64,000 nucleotides of DNA from Streptomyces sp. TLI_105 (GTDB lineage: Bacteria; Actinomycetota; Actinomycetes; Streptomycetales; Streptomycetaceae): assembly GCF_900105415.1 (NCBI RefSeq), contig NZ_FNSM01000001.1:1488001-1552000 (forward strand). Reading direction: 5' to 3'. Of the stretch, positions 35,318 through 43,433 are shown one piece after another; position 1 is the stretch's first letter; every line of letters begins with the position of its first letter. Both the position numbers and the translations under genes were made by a program. The notes under the pieces are model-generated. The model did not search any database and was not told where the DNA came from. It worked only from the letters and a program-made list of their open reading frames with translations.

Positions 35318-36460
35318 TCAGCCGAGGAGGGAGCGGCCGATGATCTCCTTCATGATCTCGGTCGTACCGCCGTAGATGGTCTGGATCCGGCCGTCGGTGT
35401 AGGCACGGGCGACCGGGAATTCGCTCATGTAGCCGTATCCACCATGCAGTTGCAGACAGCGGTCGGCGACCCGCTTCTGCAGTTCGGTCGCCCACCACTT
35501 GGCCATGGAGGCGTGGACGGCGTCGAGACCACCCTCATTGTGCTCCTCGATGCAGCGGTCGACGAAGGTGCGGGTGACGGCGCACTCGGTGGCCATCTCG
35601 GCGATCTCGAAGCGGATGTGCTGGAGCCGGGAGAGCGGGCGGCCGAAGGCCTCGCGCTCCTTGACGTACCGGGTGGTGATCTCCAGGAGGTGCTCGGCGC
35701 CGGCGATGCCGGCGACGGCGATGGCGAGGCGCTCCTGGGCGAGGTTGGTCATGAGGTGGATGAAGGCGCCGTTGAGCTCGCCGAGCAGGTTCTCCTTCGG
35801 GACGCGGACGTCGGTGAAGAAGAGTTCGGCGGTGTCCTGCGACTTCTGGCCGATCTTGTCGAGGTTCCGGCCGCGCTCGAAGCCCTCCGCACCGCGCTCG
35901 ACGACGAGGAGGGAGAGGCCGTGGGCGCCGCCCTCGGGGGTGGTCCGGGCGACGACGATCACCAGGTCGGCGAGGATGCCGTTGGAGATGAAGGTCTTGG
36001 AGCCGTTGAGGATCCAGTGGTCGCCGTGGTCCTCGGCGGTGGTGCGGATGCCCTGGAGGTCGGAGCCGGCGCCGGGTTCCGTCATGGCGATGGCGGTGAC
36101 GAGCTCGCCGGAGCAGAAGCCGGGCAGCCAGCGCCGCTTCTGCTCCTCGGTGCCGAGCGAGGTGAGGTACGGGCCGATGATGTCGTTGTGCAGGCCGATG
36201 GCGAGGCCGGGGGCGCCGGCCCGGGTGAACTCCTCGGCGAGGACGGCGCCGTAGCGGAAGTCGGGGTTGCCGCCGCCGCCGTACTCCTCGTCGACGGCGA
36301 GCCCGAGCAGGCCCTGGCGTCCGGCGGCGAGCCAGACCTCGCGGGAGACGATGCCGTCCTTCTCCCACTGGGCGTAGTGGGGCAGCACCTCCTTCTCCAG
36401 GAAGGTGCGGACGACCGCCCGGAAGGCCTCGTGGTCGGCGGTGTACAGCTGGCGCTTCAT
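35318..36460 (-). CDS. Acyl-CoA dehydrogenase
   Basis: The 380-residue FAD enzyme catalyses the first step of beta-oxidation. Family signatures are [31 protein letters not shown] and the C-terminal [20 protein letters not shown]. The [18 protein letters not shown] segment holds the catalytic Glu (TTEI) in the long-/medium-chain position. ATG 36460 overlaps the stop of the CoA transferase/racemase gene by 4 nt, showing translational coupling. Confidence 0.95.
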   Translation of the reverse strand: MKRQLYTADHEAFRAVVRTFLEKEVLPHYAQWEKDGIVSREVWLAAGRQGLLGLAVDEEYGGGGNPDFRYGAVLAEEFTRAGAPGLAIGLHNDIIGPYLTSLGTEEQKRRWLPGFCSGELVTAIAMTEPGAGSDLQGIRTTAEDHGDHWILNGSKTFISNGILADLVIVVARTTPEGGAHGLSLLVVERGAEGFERGRNLDKIGQKSQDTAELFFTDVRVPKENLLGELNGAFIHLMTNLAQERLAIAVAGIAGAEHLLEITTRYVKEREAFGRPLSRLQHIRFEIAEMATECAVTRTFVDRCIEEHNEGGLDAVHASMAKWWATELQKRVADRCLQLHGGYGYMSEFPVARAYTDGRIQTIYGGTTEIMKEIIGRSLLG

Positions 36461-37602
36461 GCTTCGGACTCCTGGGTCTTCAGGGCGGGTACGGCCCAGT
36501 CGCGGGCGACCTCGGCGGTGTCGGCACCGGGCAGGGCGGGGCCCGTGCGGAGGGTGCCGGGGGTGGCGGAGAAGCGGGGCGCGGGGGCGGGCTGGGCGAT
36601 CCCGTCCCGCTCGGTGAAGGTGGCGCGGGCCGAAAGATGCGGGTGAGCCGGTGCCTCGCGGAGGGAGAGGACGGGGGCGACGCAGGCGTCGCTGCCGTCG
36701 AAGACGGCGGTCCACTCCTCGCGGGTACGGCTCCGGAAGCGGTCGGCGACGGCCTTGCGCAGTTCGGGCCAGCGGGCGAGGTCGTGGCGGGCGGCGGCGA
36801 CGTCCTCGACGCCGAGGAGGCGGACGAACTCGGCGTAGAACCGCTCCTCCAGGGCACCGACCGCCATGTGTCCGCCGTCGGAGGTCTCGTACACGCCGTA
36901 GAAGGGACAGCCGCCGTCGAGCAGGTTGACGCCCCTGCGGTCCTGCCAGCCGCCGACCGCGAGCATGCCGTGGATCATGGTGGTGAGGTGCGCGGTGCCG
37001 TCGACGATGGCGGCGTCGACGACCTGGCCCTCGCCGTGCGTCCGGGCGTGCTGGAGGGCGGCGAGGACGCCGATGACGAGGTAGAGGGAGCCGCCGGCGT
37101 AGTCGCCGACCAGGTTGGCGGGGATGGTGGGCGGGCCGTCCGGGTCGGGGCCGAACATGCCGAGGGCCCCGGTGATCGCGATGTATCCGATGTCGTGTCC
37201 GGCGGTCGGGGCGAGCGGCCCGTCCTGGCCCCAGCCGGTCATCCGACCGTAGACGAGGCGCGGGTTGCGGGCGAGGCAGGCCTCGGGGCCGACGCCGAGG
37301 CGTTCGGCGACGCCGGGCCGGTAGCCCTCGACGAGGATGTCGGCCCGCTCGACGAGGTCGAGCACGGTGGCGGGGCCGTCCTCGGCCTTGAGGTCGACGA
37401 GGACGGAGCGCTTGTTGCGGTTGGTGAGGTCGCGGGCGGGGTCGATGCCGATGCCGGCACCGCCGGGGCGGTCGACGCGGACGACGTCGGCGCCGAGGTC
37501 GGCGAGGAGCATGGCGGCGAAGGGGCCGGGCCCGATCCCGGCGAGTTCGACCACGCGCACGCCCGTGAGCGGGCCGTTGCGGGCGGTGTGCGTCGTGCTC
37601 AT
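36457..37602 (-). CDS. CaiB/BaiF family CoA transferase, probably alpha-methylacyl-CoA racemase
   Basis: The 381-residue class III CoA-transferase-family protein starts [20 protein letters not shown] and keeps the catalytic Asp in [14 protein letters not shown]. The sequence [21 protein letters not shown] is characteristic of alpha-methylacyl-CoA racemases (AMACR/Mcr), which epimerise 2-methyl-branched acyl-CoAs for beta-oxidation. First gene of the operon, consistent with use on the branched fatty acids common in Streptomyces membranes. ATG 37602 was chosen as the family start; a GGAACGTGTTCC site lies about 50 nt upstream. Confidence 0.92.
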   Translation of the reverse strand: MSTTHTARNGPLTGVRVVELAGIGPGPFAAMLLADLGADVVRVDRPGGAGIGIDPARDLTNRNKRSVLVDLKAEDGPATVLDLVERADILVEGYRPGVAERLGVGPEACLARNPRLVYGRMTGWGQDGPLAPTAGHDIGYIAITGALGMFGPDPDGPPTIPANLVGDYAGGSLYLVIGVLAALQHARTHGEGQVVDAAIVDGTAHLTTMIHGMLAVGGWQDRRGVNLLDGGCPFYGVYETSDGGHMAVGALEERFYAEFVRLLGVEDVAAARHDLARWPELRKAVADRFRSRTREEWTAVFDGSDACVAPVLSLREAPAHPHLSARATFTERDGIAQPAPAPRFSATPGTLRTGPALPGADTAEVARDWAVPALKTQESEA

Positions 37603-37651
37603 CGAGCCCCCAGGAGTGTGTGACACCAATGATGTAACACCGAAGATGCTA

Positions 37652-37663
37652 GGAACGTGTTCC
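37652..37663. promoter_or_regulatory. Palindrome GGAACGTGTTCC upstream of the beta-oxidation operon
   Basis: A perfect 5-2-5 dyad lies 50-61 nt before the first gene of the minus-strand operon. The AACnnGTT core is the type bound by TetR-family lipid regulators (KstR and FadR-like). No regulator gene is adjacent. Confidence 0.5.
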
Positions 37664-37740
37664 ACTCGGCACAAGCCCCCGGGCCGAGCAAGCGCTTGGA
37701 AATTCCGGAAGCGCACGGTCCGAGGGGGCCCGTCTTCCCG

Positions 37741-37773
37741 ATCAGGCCGGATCGAGCCGGATCAGGCCGGATC
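37741..37773. repeat. Short decamer repeats (ATCAGGCCGG / ATCGAGCCGG)
   Basis: Three adjacent 10-bp units, ATCAGGCCGG, ATCGAGCCGG, ATCAGGCCGG, and a partial fourth lie in the 257-nt gap between the operon and the saccharopine-dehydrogenase-like gene. Purpose unknown; they may form alternating hairpins. Confidence 0.5.
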
Positions 37774-37859
37774 CGGGAGCGGGGGCCCGCCCCGGTTCCG
37801 CTATCCTCCGCCGACGACAACCGTGCGCGGCGGCGCGGTACGGCCGAGATGAGGGCTTG

Positions 37860-39065
37860 ATGGAGACAGGGGCGGGCGTGGGGCGCGAGACCGGAGCCAG
37901 ACCGTACGACGTGGTCCTCTTCGGGGCGACCGGCTTCGTGGGCGAACTCACCGCGGAGTACCTGGCCGAACACGCCCCCGCGGACTGCCGCTGGGCGATC
38001 GCCGGGCGCAGCCTCGGCAAGCTGGAGGCCCTGCGGGACCGGCTGGCCGCCGGACGGCCGCGGCTCGCCGCCCTGCCGCTGGTCGTCGCCGACTCCGCCG
38101 ATCCCGGCTCGCTGCGCGAACTCGCCGAGTCCGCGCGGGTGGTGGCGACCACGGTCGGCCCGTACGTCTGGCACGGGGAGGGACTGGTCGCGGCCTGCGC
38201 GGAGGCGGGCACCGACTACCTGGACCTGACGGGCGAGGCCGAGTTCGTGGACCTCATGTTCGTACGACACGACGCGCGCGCCCGGGAGACCGGCGCCCGG
38301 ATCGTGCACGCCTGCGGCTTCGACTCCGTCCCGCACGACCTGGGCGTGTACTTCACCGTCCGGCAGCTGCCGGAGGACGTGCCGCTGCGCGTCGACGGCT
38401 TCGTCCGGGCGGGGGCCGCCTTCTCCGGCGGCACCTTCGCCTCGGCGCTGACCGCGTTCGGCCGGGGCCGGGAGATCCTGCGGGCGGCGCACGAGCGGCG
38501 GCTGCACGAGCCGCGCCTCGTGGGCCGCCGGGCCCGCGCGCCCCTCGGCGGGCCGAGGTTCAGCCGGGAGACGGGCACCTGGGCGCTGCCGCTGCCGACG
38601 CTCGACCCGCAGGTGGTGGCCCGCTCGGCCGCCGCCCTCGAACGCTACGGACCGGACTTCCGCTACCGGCACTACGCCTCCGTGAAGACCCTCCCGATGG
38701 CCCTGGGCGGCACCGCCGTCATCGGCGCGAGCGTCGCCGCCGCCCAACTGCCGCCGGTCCGCTCCTGGCTGATGGAGCGTTACTCGTCGGGCCAGGGTCC
38801 GTCGGCCGAGCGCCGCGCCCGCAGCTGGTTCTCGGTCCGGTTCGTCGGCGAGGGCGGCGGACGGCGGGTCTTCACCGAGGTCTCGGGCGGCGACCCGGGC
38901 TACGACGAGACGGCGAGGATGCTCGCCGAGGCGGCCCTCTGCCTCGCCTTCGACCCCCTGCCGAAGACCGCCGGCCAGGTGACGACGGCGGTGGCGATGG
39001 GCGACGCCCTGACCGAACGCCTACGGGCGGCGGGCATCCGCTTCCGGGTGGCGCACCGGAGCTGA
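37860..39065 (+). CDS. Saccharopine-dehydrogenase-like NAD(P)-binding protein (trans-acting enoyl reductase type)
   Basis: The 401-residue protein has an N-terminal Rossmann fold (VVLFGATGFVGELTAEYL). It continues as the saccharopine dehydrogenase / trans-acting enoyl reductase family known from mycobacterial lipid synthesis. Family segments include CRWAIAGRSLGKLEALRDRL, TTVGPYVWHGEGLVAACAEA, YLDLTGEAEFV and ACGFDSVPHDLGVYF. One hydrophobic stretch (MALGGTAVIGASVAAAQLPP) lies around residue 285. ATG 37860 has GAGGG four nucleotides upstream. Possible role: reduction of unsaturated lipid intermediates. Confidence 0.85.
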   Translation: METGAGVGRETGARPYDVVLFGATGFVGELTAEYLAEHAPADCRWAIAGRSLGKLEALRDRLAAGRPRLAALPLVVADSADPGSLRELAESARVVATTVGPYVWHGEGLVAACAEAGTDYLDLTGEAEFVDLMFVRHDARARETGARIVHACGFDSVPHDLGVYFTVRQLPEDVPLRVDGFVRAGAAFSGGTFASALTAFGRGREILRAAHERRLHEPRLVGRRARAPLGGPRFSRETGTWALPLPTLDPQVVARSAAALERYGPDFRYRHYASVKTLPMALGGTAVIGASVAAAQLPPVRSWLMERYSSGQGPSAERRARSWFSVRFVGEGGGRRVFTEVSGGDPGYDETARMLAEAALCLAFDPLPKTAGQVTTAVAMGDALTERLRAAGIRFRVAHRS

Positions 39066-39139
39066 GGTCCGTCGCCCTCGGGCCGGATCACGGCCGTTCC
39101 CGCGTCCGTCCGGGGCGGTTCCCCTCTCATGGGGCGGGG

Positions 39140-39508
39140 TCAGGGGTGGACGAGGCGGAAGGGGTGGCCCGCCGGGTCCGCGTAGACGCGCCAGGAGGGC
39201 GCCTCGCCCCCGTCGAGCGGGGTGGCCCCGAGCGCGAGCACGGCCGCGTGGGCGGCGGCCGGGTCCCCGACCCGTACGTCCAGGTGGAACTGCTGCTCGG
39301 GGGCGCCCCAGACGGGCGGACGGTGGTCGGCCACGCTCTGGAAGGCGAGCACCGGGCCGCTCTCGTCGCACAGCACGGCGGAGCCCTCGCCGACGGCGAG
39401 CGCCGGGTCGGGGCACTCGATCTCGCCGCCCAGCAACCCCTGGTAGAACGTGGCCAGTTCGCGGGCGTCCGGGCAGTCGAGCACGGCGCAGCGCAGGCGA
39501 CCGATCAT
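39140..39508 (-). CDS. VOC-family (glyoxalase/bleomycin-resistance fold) protein
   Basis: The 122-residue protein is one VOC domain with two beta-alpha-beta modules (LRCAVLDCPDARELATFYQG and FHLDVRVGDPAAAHAAVLALG). It is typical of small dioxygenase-like or ligand-binding proteins. Candidate metal ligands are His95-region FHLDV and the C-terminal DPAGHPFRLVHP. Its ATG overlaps the stop of an upstream 39-residue membrane-peptide gene by 4 nt, so it is translationally coupled to it. Ligand unknown. Confidence 0.8.
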   Translation of the reverse strand: MIGRLRCAVLDCPDARELATFYQGLLGGEIECPDPALAVGEGSAVLCDESGPVLAFQSVADHRPPVWGAPEQQFHLDVRVGDPAAAHAAVLALGATPLDGGEAPSWRVYADPAGHPFRLVHP

Positions 39509-39624
39509 CCGAGCGTCCAGTCCGCGATGACGTACAGGATGGCGCAGGCCCAGGCGAGGGCGGAGACCCCGGCGACGGCGAGGGCGGTGGTGAGACCGCG
39601 GGGTACGGGAATGCGAGCTGTCAT
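39505..39624 (-). CDS. 39-residue single-helix membrane peptide
   Basis: A 40-codon frame starting at ATG 39624 encodes a short basic/proline N-terminus (MTARIPVPRG) and one hydrophobic helix (LTTALAVAGVSALAWACAIL) that ends with YVIADWTLG. Its stop shares ATGA with the VOC gene start. Overlap of this kind, plus the clean transmembrane profile, supports it as a real small gene. Function unknown. Confidence 0.6.
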   Translation of the reverse strand: MTARIPVPRGLTTALAVAGVSALAWACAILYVIADWTLG

Positions 39625-39686
39625 GGGCCCCACTCTGCCGTGGGGGTCCGACAACGGGCATCCGTACGGGTACTCACCCGTGATAC

Positions 39687-40391
39687 TCAGACGGACCCGG
39701 GTGAGCCCTGTGCCTCCTTGAGTGCCTTGCGGCAGAGGGAGTCGGCGTGACGGGTGGTCTCGGGCACGCGGTAGCGCGGGGAGAGGAGCAGGGTGTGGGC
39801 GCAGGCGTTGTCGAGGGAGACGCGATGGCCCACGGAGACGTAGACGGGTTTGACGCCGGCCTGGGTGCGCAGGGCCCTGCCGACCTCCTCCCCGTCGGCG
39901 AGGAGCGGGGCGAAGTCGCCGCGCGCGCCGCCGGGTCGGTCGTACGTGAAGGTGAAGGGGTTCTTGGCGACGCCGATGGACGGCCGTCCGGTGAGCACCC
40001 CGAGGTGGCTCGCGAGGCCGAAGCGGCGGGGGTGGGCGAGGCCGTAGCCGTCGCAGACCAGCAGGCCGGGGTCGACGGTCAGGGCGTCGAGCGCGGCGAG
40101 CACGGTCGGGATCTCACGGAAGGCGAGGAGCCCGGGGACGTACGGGAAGGAGACCCGGCCGACCGCCGTGGCCTCCTCCACCACGTCGAGGGTGCGGGCG
40201 TCGAGCACGACGGCCGCGGCGGCGACGAGGTCGCGCTCGTCGTCGTAGGCCACGTCGAGGCCGGTGACGTGCCCCTCCCCCGGCGGCGGCCCGCTCTCCC
40301 CGAGCACGAGCCGCCCCCGCAACTCCCGCTGCACGTCCCGCGCGGCGTCCTCGTCGGCGGGCCAGCCCGCCGGAATCCCGATGATCGTCAT
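39687..40391 (-). CDS. nfi: Endonuclease V (deoxyinosine 3'-endonuclease)
   Basis: The 234-residue repair enzyme nicks DNA 3' to deoxyinosine and other deaminated bases. Family motifs are GLDVAYDDERD (catalytic Asp), FPYVPGLLAFREIP, VCDGYGLAHPRRFGLASHLG and VGHRVSLDNACAHTLLLSPRYRVPE. A single gene with standard length. Confidence 0.93.
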   Translation of the reverse strand: MTIIGIPAGWPADEDAARDVQRELRGRLVLGESGPPPGEGHVTGLDVAYDDERDLVAAAAVVLDARTLDVVEEATAVGRVSFPYVPGLLAFREIPTVLAALDALTVDPGLLVCDGYGLAHPRRFGLASHLGVLTGRPSIGVAKNPFTFTYDRPGGARGDFAPLLADGEEVGRALRTQAGVKPVYVSVGHRVSLDNACAHTLLLSPRYRVPETTRHADSLCRKALKEAQGSPGSV

Positions 40392-40552
40392 GAGGGGCCA
40401 GCCTAAGGGGTGTCTTGTCTGATCAGGCCGGGGGCGGGGCGGCGGTGCGGGCCTGGCGCCGCGAGGGCTCGTAGGGGTGCGCGCCCGGTGGGGCGCACGG
40501 GGGCCGGCACCGGGCCGGACGGTCGCCGGGAGGCACGGGTAGCCTGGCGATC

Positions 40553-40852
40553 ATGTTCGTACTCGAATTGACCTACACCGCACCCGTCGAGCGGGTGGAC
40601 GCGCTGCTCGACGCGCACATCGAGTGGCTCGACGCGCAGTACGCCGCCGGCGTGTTCCTGGCGTCGGGACGGAAGAACCCCCGGGACGGCGGGGTGATCC
40701 TGGCCGCCGGGGTCGACCGCGCGGAGATCGAGAAGATCGCGGCGGCCGACCCGTTCAGCGTCGAGGGCGTGTGCGCGTACCGGATCACGGAGTTCTACGC
40801 GACCAAGACGGCCGACGGGATCGCCGCGTACCGGGAGGAGCTGCCCTCCTAG
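40553..40852 (+). CDS. YciI-family protein
   Basis: The 99-residue ferredoxin-like-fold protein has the YciI features: VERVDALLDAHIEWLDAQYA with the conserved His, FLASGRKNPRDGGVILA, and DPFSVEGVCAYRITEF. Function is uncertain; some homologues are dehydrochlorinase-like. ATG 40553 follows TAGCCT by 7 nt with no Shine-Dalgarno sequence (probably leaderless). Its TAG stop overlaps the TAG stop of the convergent gene in a shared CTAG. Confidence 0.88.
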   Translation: MFVLELTYTAPVERVDALLDAHIEWLDAQYAAGVFLASGRKNPRDGGVILAAGVDRAEIEKIAAADPFSVEGVCAYRITEFYATKTADGIAAYREELPS

Positions 40853-41934
40853 ACCTTCGTGGCCAGGCGGGCGATGCGGCCCTTCTCGCCGGAGGCCCAG
40901 CAGGAGCCGTCCGGGGTGCAGCCGACCGTGTCGTACGAGCCGGTGTCGACCGTGCGCCAGGTGCGGCCGCCGTCGGTGGTGAGGTCGGTGCCGGTCGGGC
41001 CGACGGCGAGCGCGGCCGCCTTGCCGTGCGGGAGCCAGGCGACGCCGGAGCGGTAGGCGGGCGGCGGCGTGGCCGAGCCGTGCCAGGTGCGGCCCCCGTC
41101 GGTGGTGACCGCGCCGGCCCGCGGCGACTGCTGGTCCTTGCGGTAGTCGCCGCCGACGGCGATGCCGTGCGCGCGGTCGCGGAAGGCGAGCCCGAAGACG
41201 CCGCGGGCCGGGTCGCCGGCCGGGACCGGCGTGTCCGTGGCGGTCCAGGTCAGTCCCCGGTCGGCGGAGTGCAGCACGCGCGCGGTGGCGCCGCCGCCCG
41301 TCGCGAGCCACACGTCCCGGGGGCCGGCCGACACCAGGCACTGGCCGCTCGCGGCGAAGCCCGCCTCGCCGGGGAGCGCGTCCGGCATCCCCGCGCTCGG
41401 CAGGACCTGCCAGGAGCGGCCGCCGTCGCGGGTGGAGAGGATGCGGTACTTCCCGTCGACCGGGTCGCTCATGGCGAGTCCGTGCCGGTGGTCGAAGAAG
41501 GTCATGCAGTCGTAGAAGGCCCGCGCGTCGGTGTTCCGGAAGGACTCGGTCCAGGTGGCGCCGCCGTCCTCGGTGCGCAGGACCCGGGAGGCCTCGCCCT
41601 CGCCGATGGCGAGGACGACGGCCCGGCGGGCGTCGAAGGCCTCGACGTCGCGGAACTCCAGGTCGCCCGCACCGGCCGGCGATACGTTTCGCCAGCTCCG
41701 GCCGCCGTCGGTGGTGCGCAGCACCGTCCCCTTCGAACCCGCGGCCCACGCGGTCCGGCGGTCGACCGGCGCGAGCCCCCGGAAGCGGGCGTCGGTGCCG
41801 GTCGGTGTCAGCTGCCAGCCGGCCGCTGCCGTGGGGGTCTCCCCGGCCCGCGCCGGGGCGGCCAGGGTCAGCGCGAGCGCCGCCCCGATCAGCCCCACCG
41901 ACATCATTCGTCTCGTCTTCCCCATGGACGTCAT
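40849..41934 (-). CDS. Secreted beta-propeller protein (YCF48/BNR-like)
   Basis: The 361-residue preprotein has a signal peptide (SVGLIGAALALTLAAPARA, cleavage near residue 30). It then carries at least five BNR/Asp-box-like repeats of the form T-x-D-G-G-x-T/S-W (TTDGGRSWRNV, TEDGGATWTES, TRDGGRSWQVL, TTDGGRTWHGS, TTDGGRTWRTV). This is typical of YCF48/HCF136-like or sialidase-like propellers. No sialidase catalytic set is evident. ATG 41934 was chosen; ATG 41925 also fits. Confidence 0.85.
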   Translation of the reverse strand: MTSMGKTRRMMSVGLIGAALALTLAAPARAGETPTAAAGWQLTPTGTDARFRGLAPVDRRTAWAAGSKGTVLRTTDGGRSWRNVSPAGAGDLEFRDVEAFDARRAVVLAIGEGEASRVLRTEDGGATWTESFRNTDARAFYDCMTFFDHRHGLAMSDPVDGKYRILSTRDGGRSWQVLPSAGMPDALPGEAGFAASGQCLVSAGPRDVWLATGGGATARVLHSADRGLTWTATDTPVPAGDPARGVFGLAFRDRAHGIAVGGDYRKDQQSPRAGAVTTDGGRTWHGSATPPPAYRSGVAWLPHGKAAALAVGPTGTDLTTDGGRTWRTVDTGSYDTVGCTPDGSCWASGEKGRIARLATKV

Positions 41935-42010
41935 GGCGCCGGAAGCTAGTGCCCCGGGCCGGTCCGCGTCCAGGGTGCGTCCTCGGCCGGGCGTTCCTAG
42001 GCTGGGTCGC

Positions 42011-42496
42011 ATGACCGACCGTGCAGGCGACCGTACGAGCGAGCGGGCGGGCGACGAGAAGCCGAGGCTCAAGGAGTACGAGGGCGAGGGCATCACCGTC
42101 ACCTTCGAACCGCGCCGCTGTCTGCACGCGGCCGAGTGCGTCCACGGCCTGCCGGAGGTCTTCGACCTGTCCCGGCGCCCGTGGGTGCTGCCCGACGCCG
42201 CCGAGCCCGCCCGGGTCGCGGAGGTCGTCCGGCGCTGCCCCTCCGGCGCGCTCCAGTACCACCACCGCCCCGAGGACGCCGTCGCCGAGCCCCCGGACTC
42301 CCCCACCACGGTCCGGCGCACGCACACCGGGCAGCTGGTGGTGCGGGGCGACCTCGTCGTGACCGGCGCCCACGGCGACCGGCACGAGACGCGGGTGATG
42401 CTCTGCGGCTGCGGAGCCTCCGGGAACCAGCCGTACTGCGACCACTCCGGCCCCTGCGCCGAACCGGACGACGAGGACGTGCCGGAAGAGCGGTGA
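42011..42496 (+). CDS. Two-module iron-sulfur protein (Fer4_19 plus CDGSH)
   Basis: The 161-residue protein joins a divergent ferredoxin-like mono-cluster module (C37, C43 and C76 in RRCLHAAECVHG and RRCPSG) to a C-terminal CDGSH-type 2Fe-2S module with C132, C134, C143 and H145 (CGCGASGNQPYCDHSG). Both domains occur together in bacterial redox proteins. The arrangement fits an electron carrier or cluster donor. ATG 42011 follows TAGGCT by 7 nt without a Shine-Dalgarno sequence, indicating a leaderless transcript. Confidence 0.9.
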   Translation: MTDRAGDRTSERAGDEKPRLKEYEGEGITVTFEPRRCLHAAECVHGLPEVFDLSRRPWVLPDAAEPARVAEVVRRCPSGALQYHHRPEDAVAEPPDSPTTVRRTHTGQLVVRGDLVVTGAHGDRHETRVMLCGCGASGNQPYCDHSGPCAEPDDEDVPEER

Positions 42497-42770
42497 CGAC
42501 CAGCCCGGTCACGTGCACGCGTCGACCCCACCCGGGCCGCTGAGTCCCACCCCAGCCGTACGCGCAGCGACGCCTGACGGCATCGGCCGACGACGGCCCT
42601 CGCGCCGGATGACCCAAGGGACCGTCCCGATGAGCGCTGACCGCTCGGTGACGCAGCTCACGTGGGACCCGAGTGCACGTTCCGGCCGTACCGCTCGTCT
42701 TGAAGGGTGTCAGGTGCCCTGGTGTCGGGGAGACGCACAGGACCCGAAGCCCGTACGAGAGGAGCCGGTC

Positions 42771-43187
42771 TTGTCCGCCGTCATCGAGCAGGCCGTGCAG
42801 GCCCGTCTGGTCGCGTCCGCTCCCCGGATGGAGACCGTCCCCGCCACGCTGCGGTACGACCGGGAGGATCCGTACGCCGTGAGCATGGCCTTCCCGCCGC
42901 CGGCGACGCTGGAGGGCGTCGAGGTCTCCTGGGCCTTCGCGCGCGAGCTGCTCGTGCAGGGGGTCGAGCGCCCGGCCGGGGTCGGCGACGTGCGGCTGCG
43001 CCCGTACGGCTACGACCGCACGGTGGTCGAGTTCCACGCCCCGGAGGGGGTGGCCATGGTCCACGTGCGGACCTCCGAGCTGCGCCGCTTCCTGGAGCGC
43101 TCGCAGCACCTGGTGCCGGCGGGACGCGAGCACCAGTACCTGGACTGGGACCAGGACCTCGCGGAGCTGCTCCGCGAGCACCCGTGA
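42771..43187 (+). CDS. SsgA-like sporulation/cell-division regulator (SsgD-like)
   Basis: The 138-residue protein belongs to the SsgA-like family, unique to sporulating actinomycetes, whose members position septa and cell-wall machinery. Family features are FPPPATLEGVEVSWAFAREL, GDVRLRPYGYDRTVVEFHAP and HVRTSELRRFLERS. SsgD (SCO6722 in S. coelicolor) is the likely member given the surrounding genes, but that is from memory. TTG 42771 was chosen because GAGAGGAG sits six nucleotides upstream and the family N-terminus (SAVIEQAVQARLV) follows. A 274-nt gap upstream holds no recognisable feature. Confidence 0.88.
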   Translation: MSAVIEQAVQARLVASAPRMETVPATLRYDREDPYAVSMAFPPPATLEGVEVSWAFARELLVQGVERPAGVGDVRLRPYGYDRTVVEFHAPEGVAMVHVRTSELRRFLERSQHLVPAGREHQYLDWDQDLAELLREHP

Positions 43188-43188
43188 G

Positions 43189-43216
43189 GACCCGCCGCGT
43201 AAATCGTTTGCGGGTC
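43189..43216 (+). terminator. Hairpin directly after the SsgA-like stop codon
   Basis: GACCCGC and GCGGGTC pair perfectly across 14 nt, beginning two nucleotides after the stop. A second 7-bp hairpin follows at 43220-43240 (CGGACCG / CGGTCCG). Confidence 0.5.
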
Positions 43217-43240
43217 TCCCGGACCGGGTCGTACGGTCCG

Positions 43241-43433
43241 TACTGACCTTGTCGTCGCCCGATCGGAGAAGGACGTTGCTCGTCTGAGGTTGCGAGACAC
43301 CGAGCCGCGCGTGCCCCCTGTGCCGCGTCGTGCCGTTCTCGACCTCGGCGTACGAGCCGTTCTCCACTACTGCCCGCGCCCCGGTGTCTCCTCGCGTTGC
43401 CCATTTCCACGCTCGCGCGACCGGGAGGCCTCC
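43241..43433 (+). other. Leader region of the second ABC-F gene
   Basis: About 190 nt precede the ABC-F start. GGAGAAGG at 43265-43272 is followed by a three-codon frame TTG-CTC-GTC-TGA, and CCGTTCTC occurs twice at 43333-43364. Antibiotic-induced ABC-F genes in other bacteria use such leaders for attenuation, but I see no clear terminator/antiterminator pair here, so the idea stays open. Confidence 0.3.
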
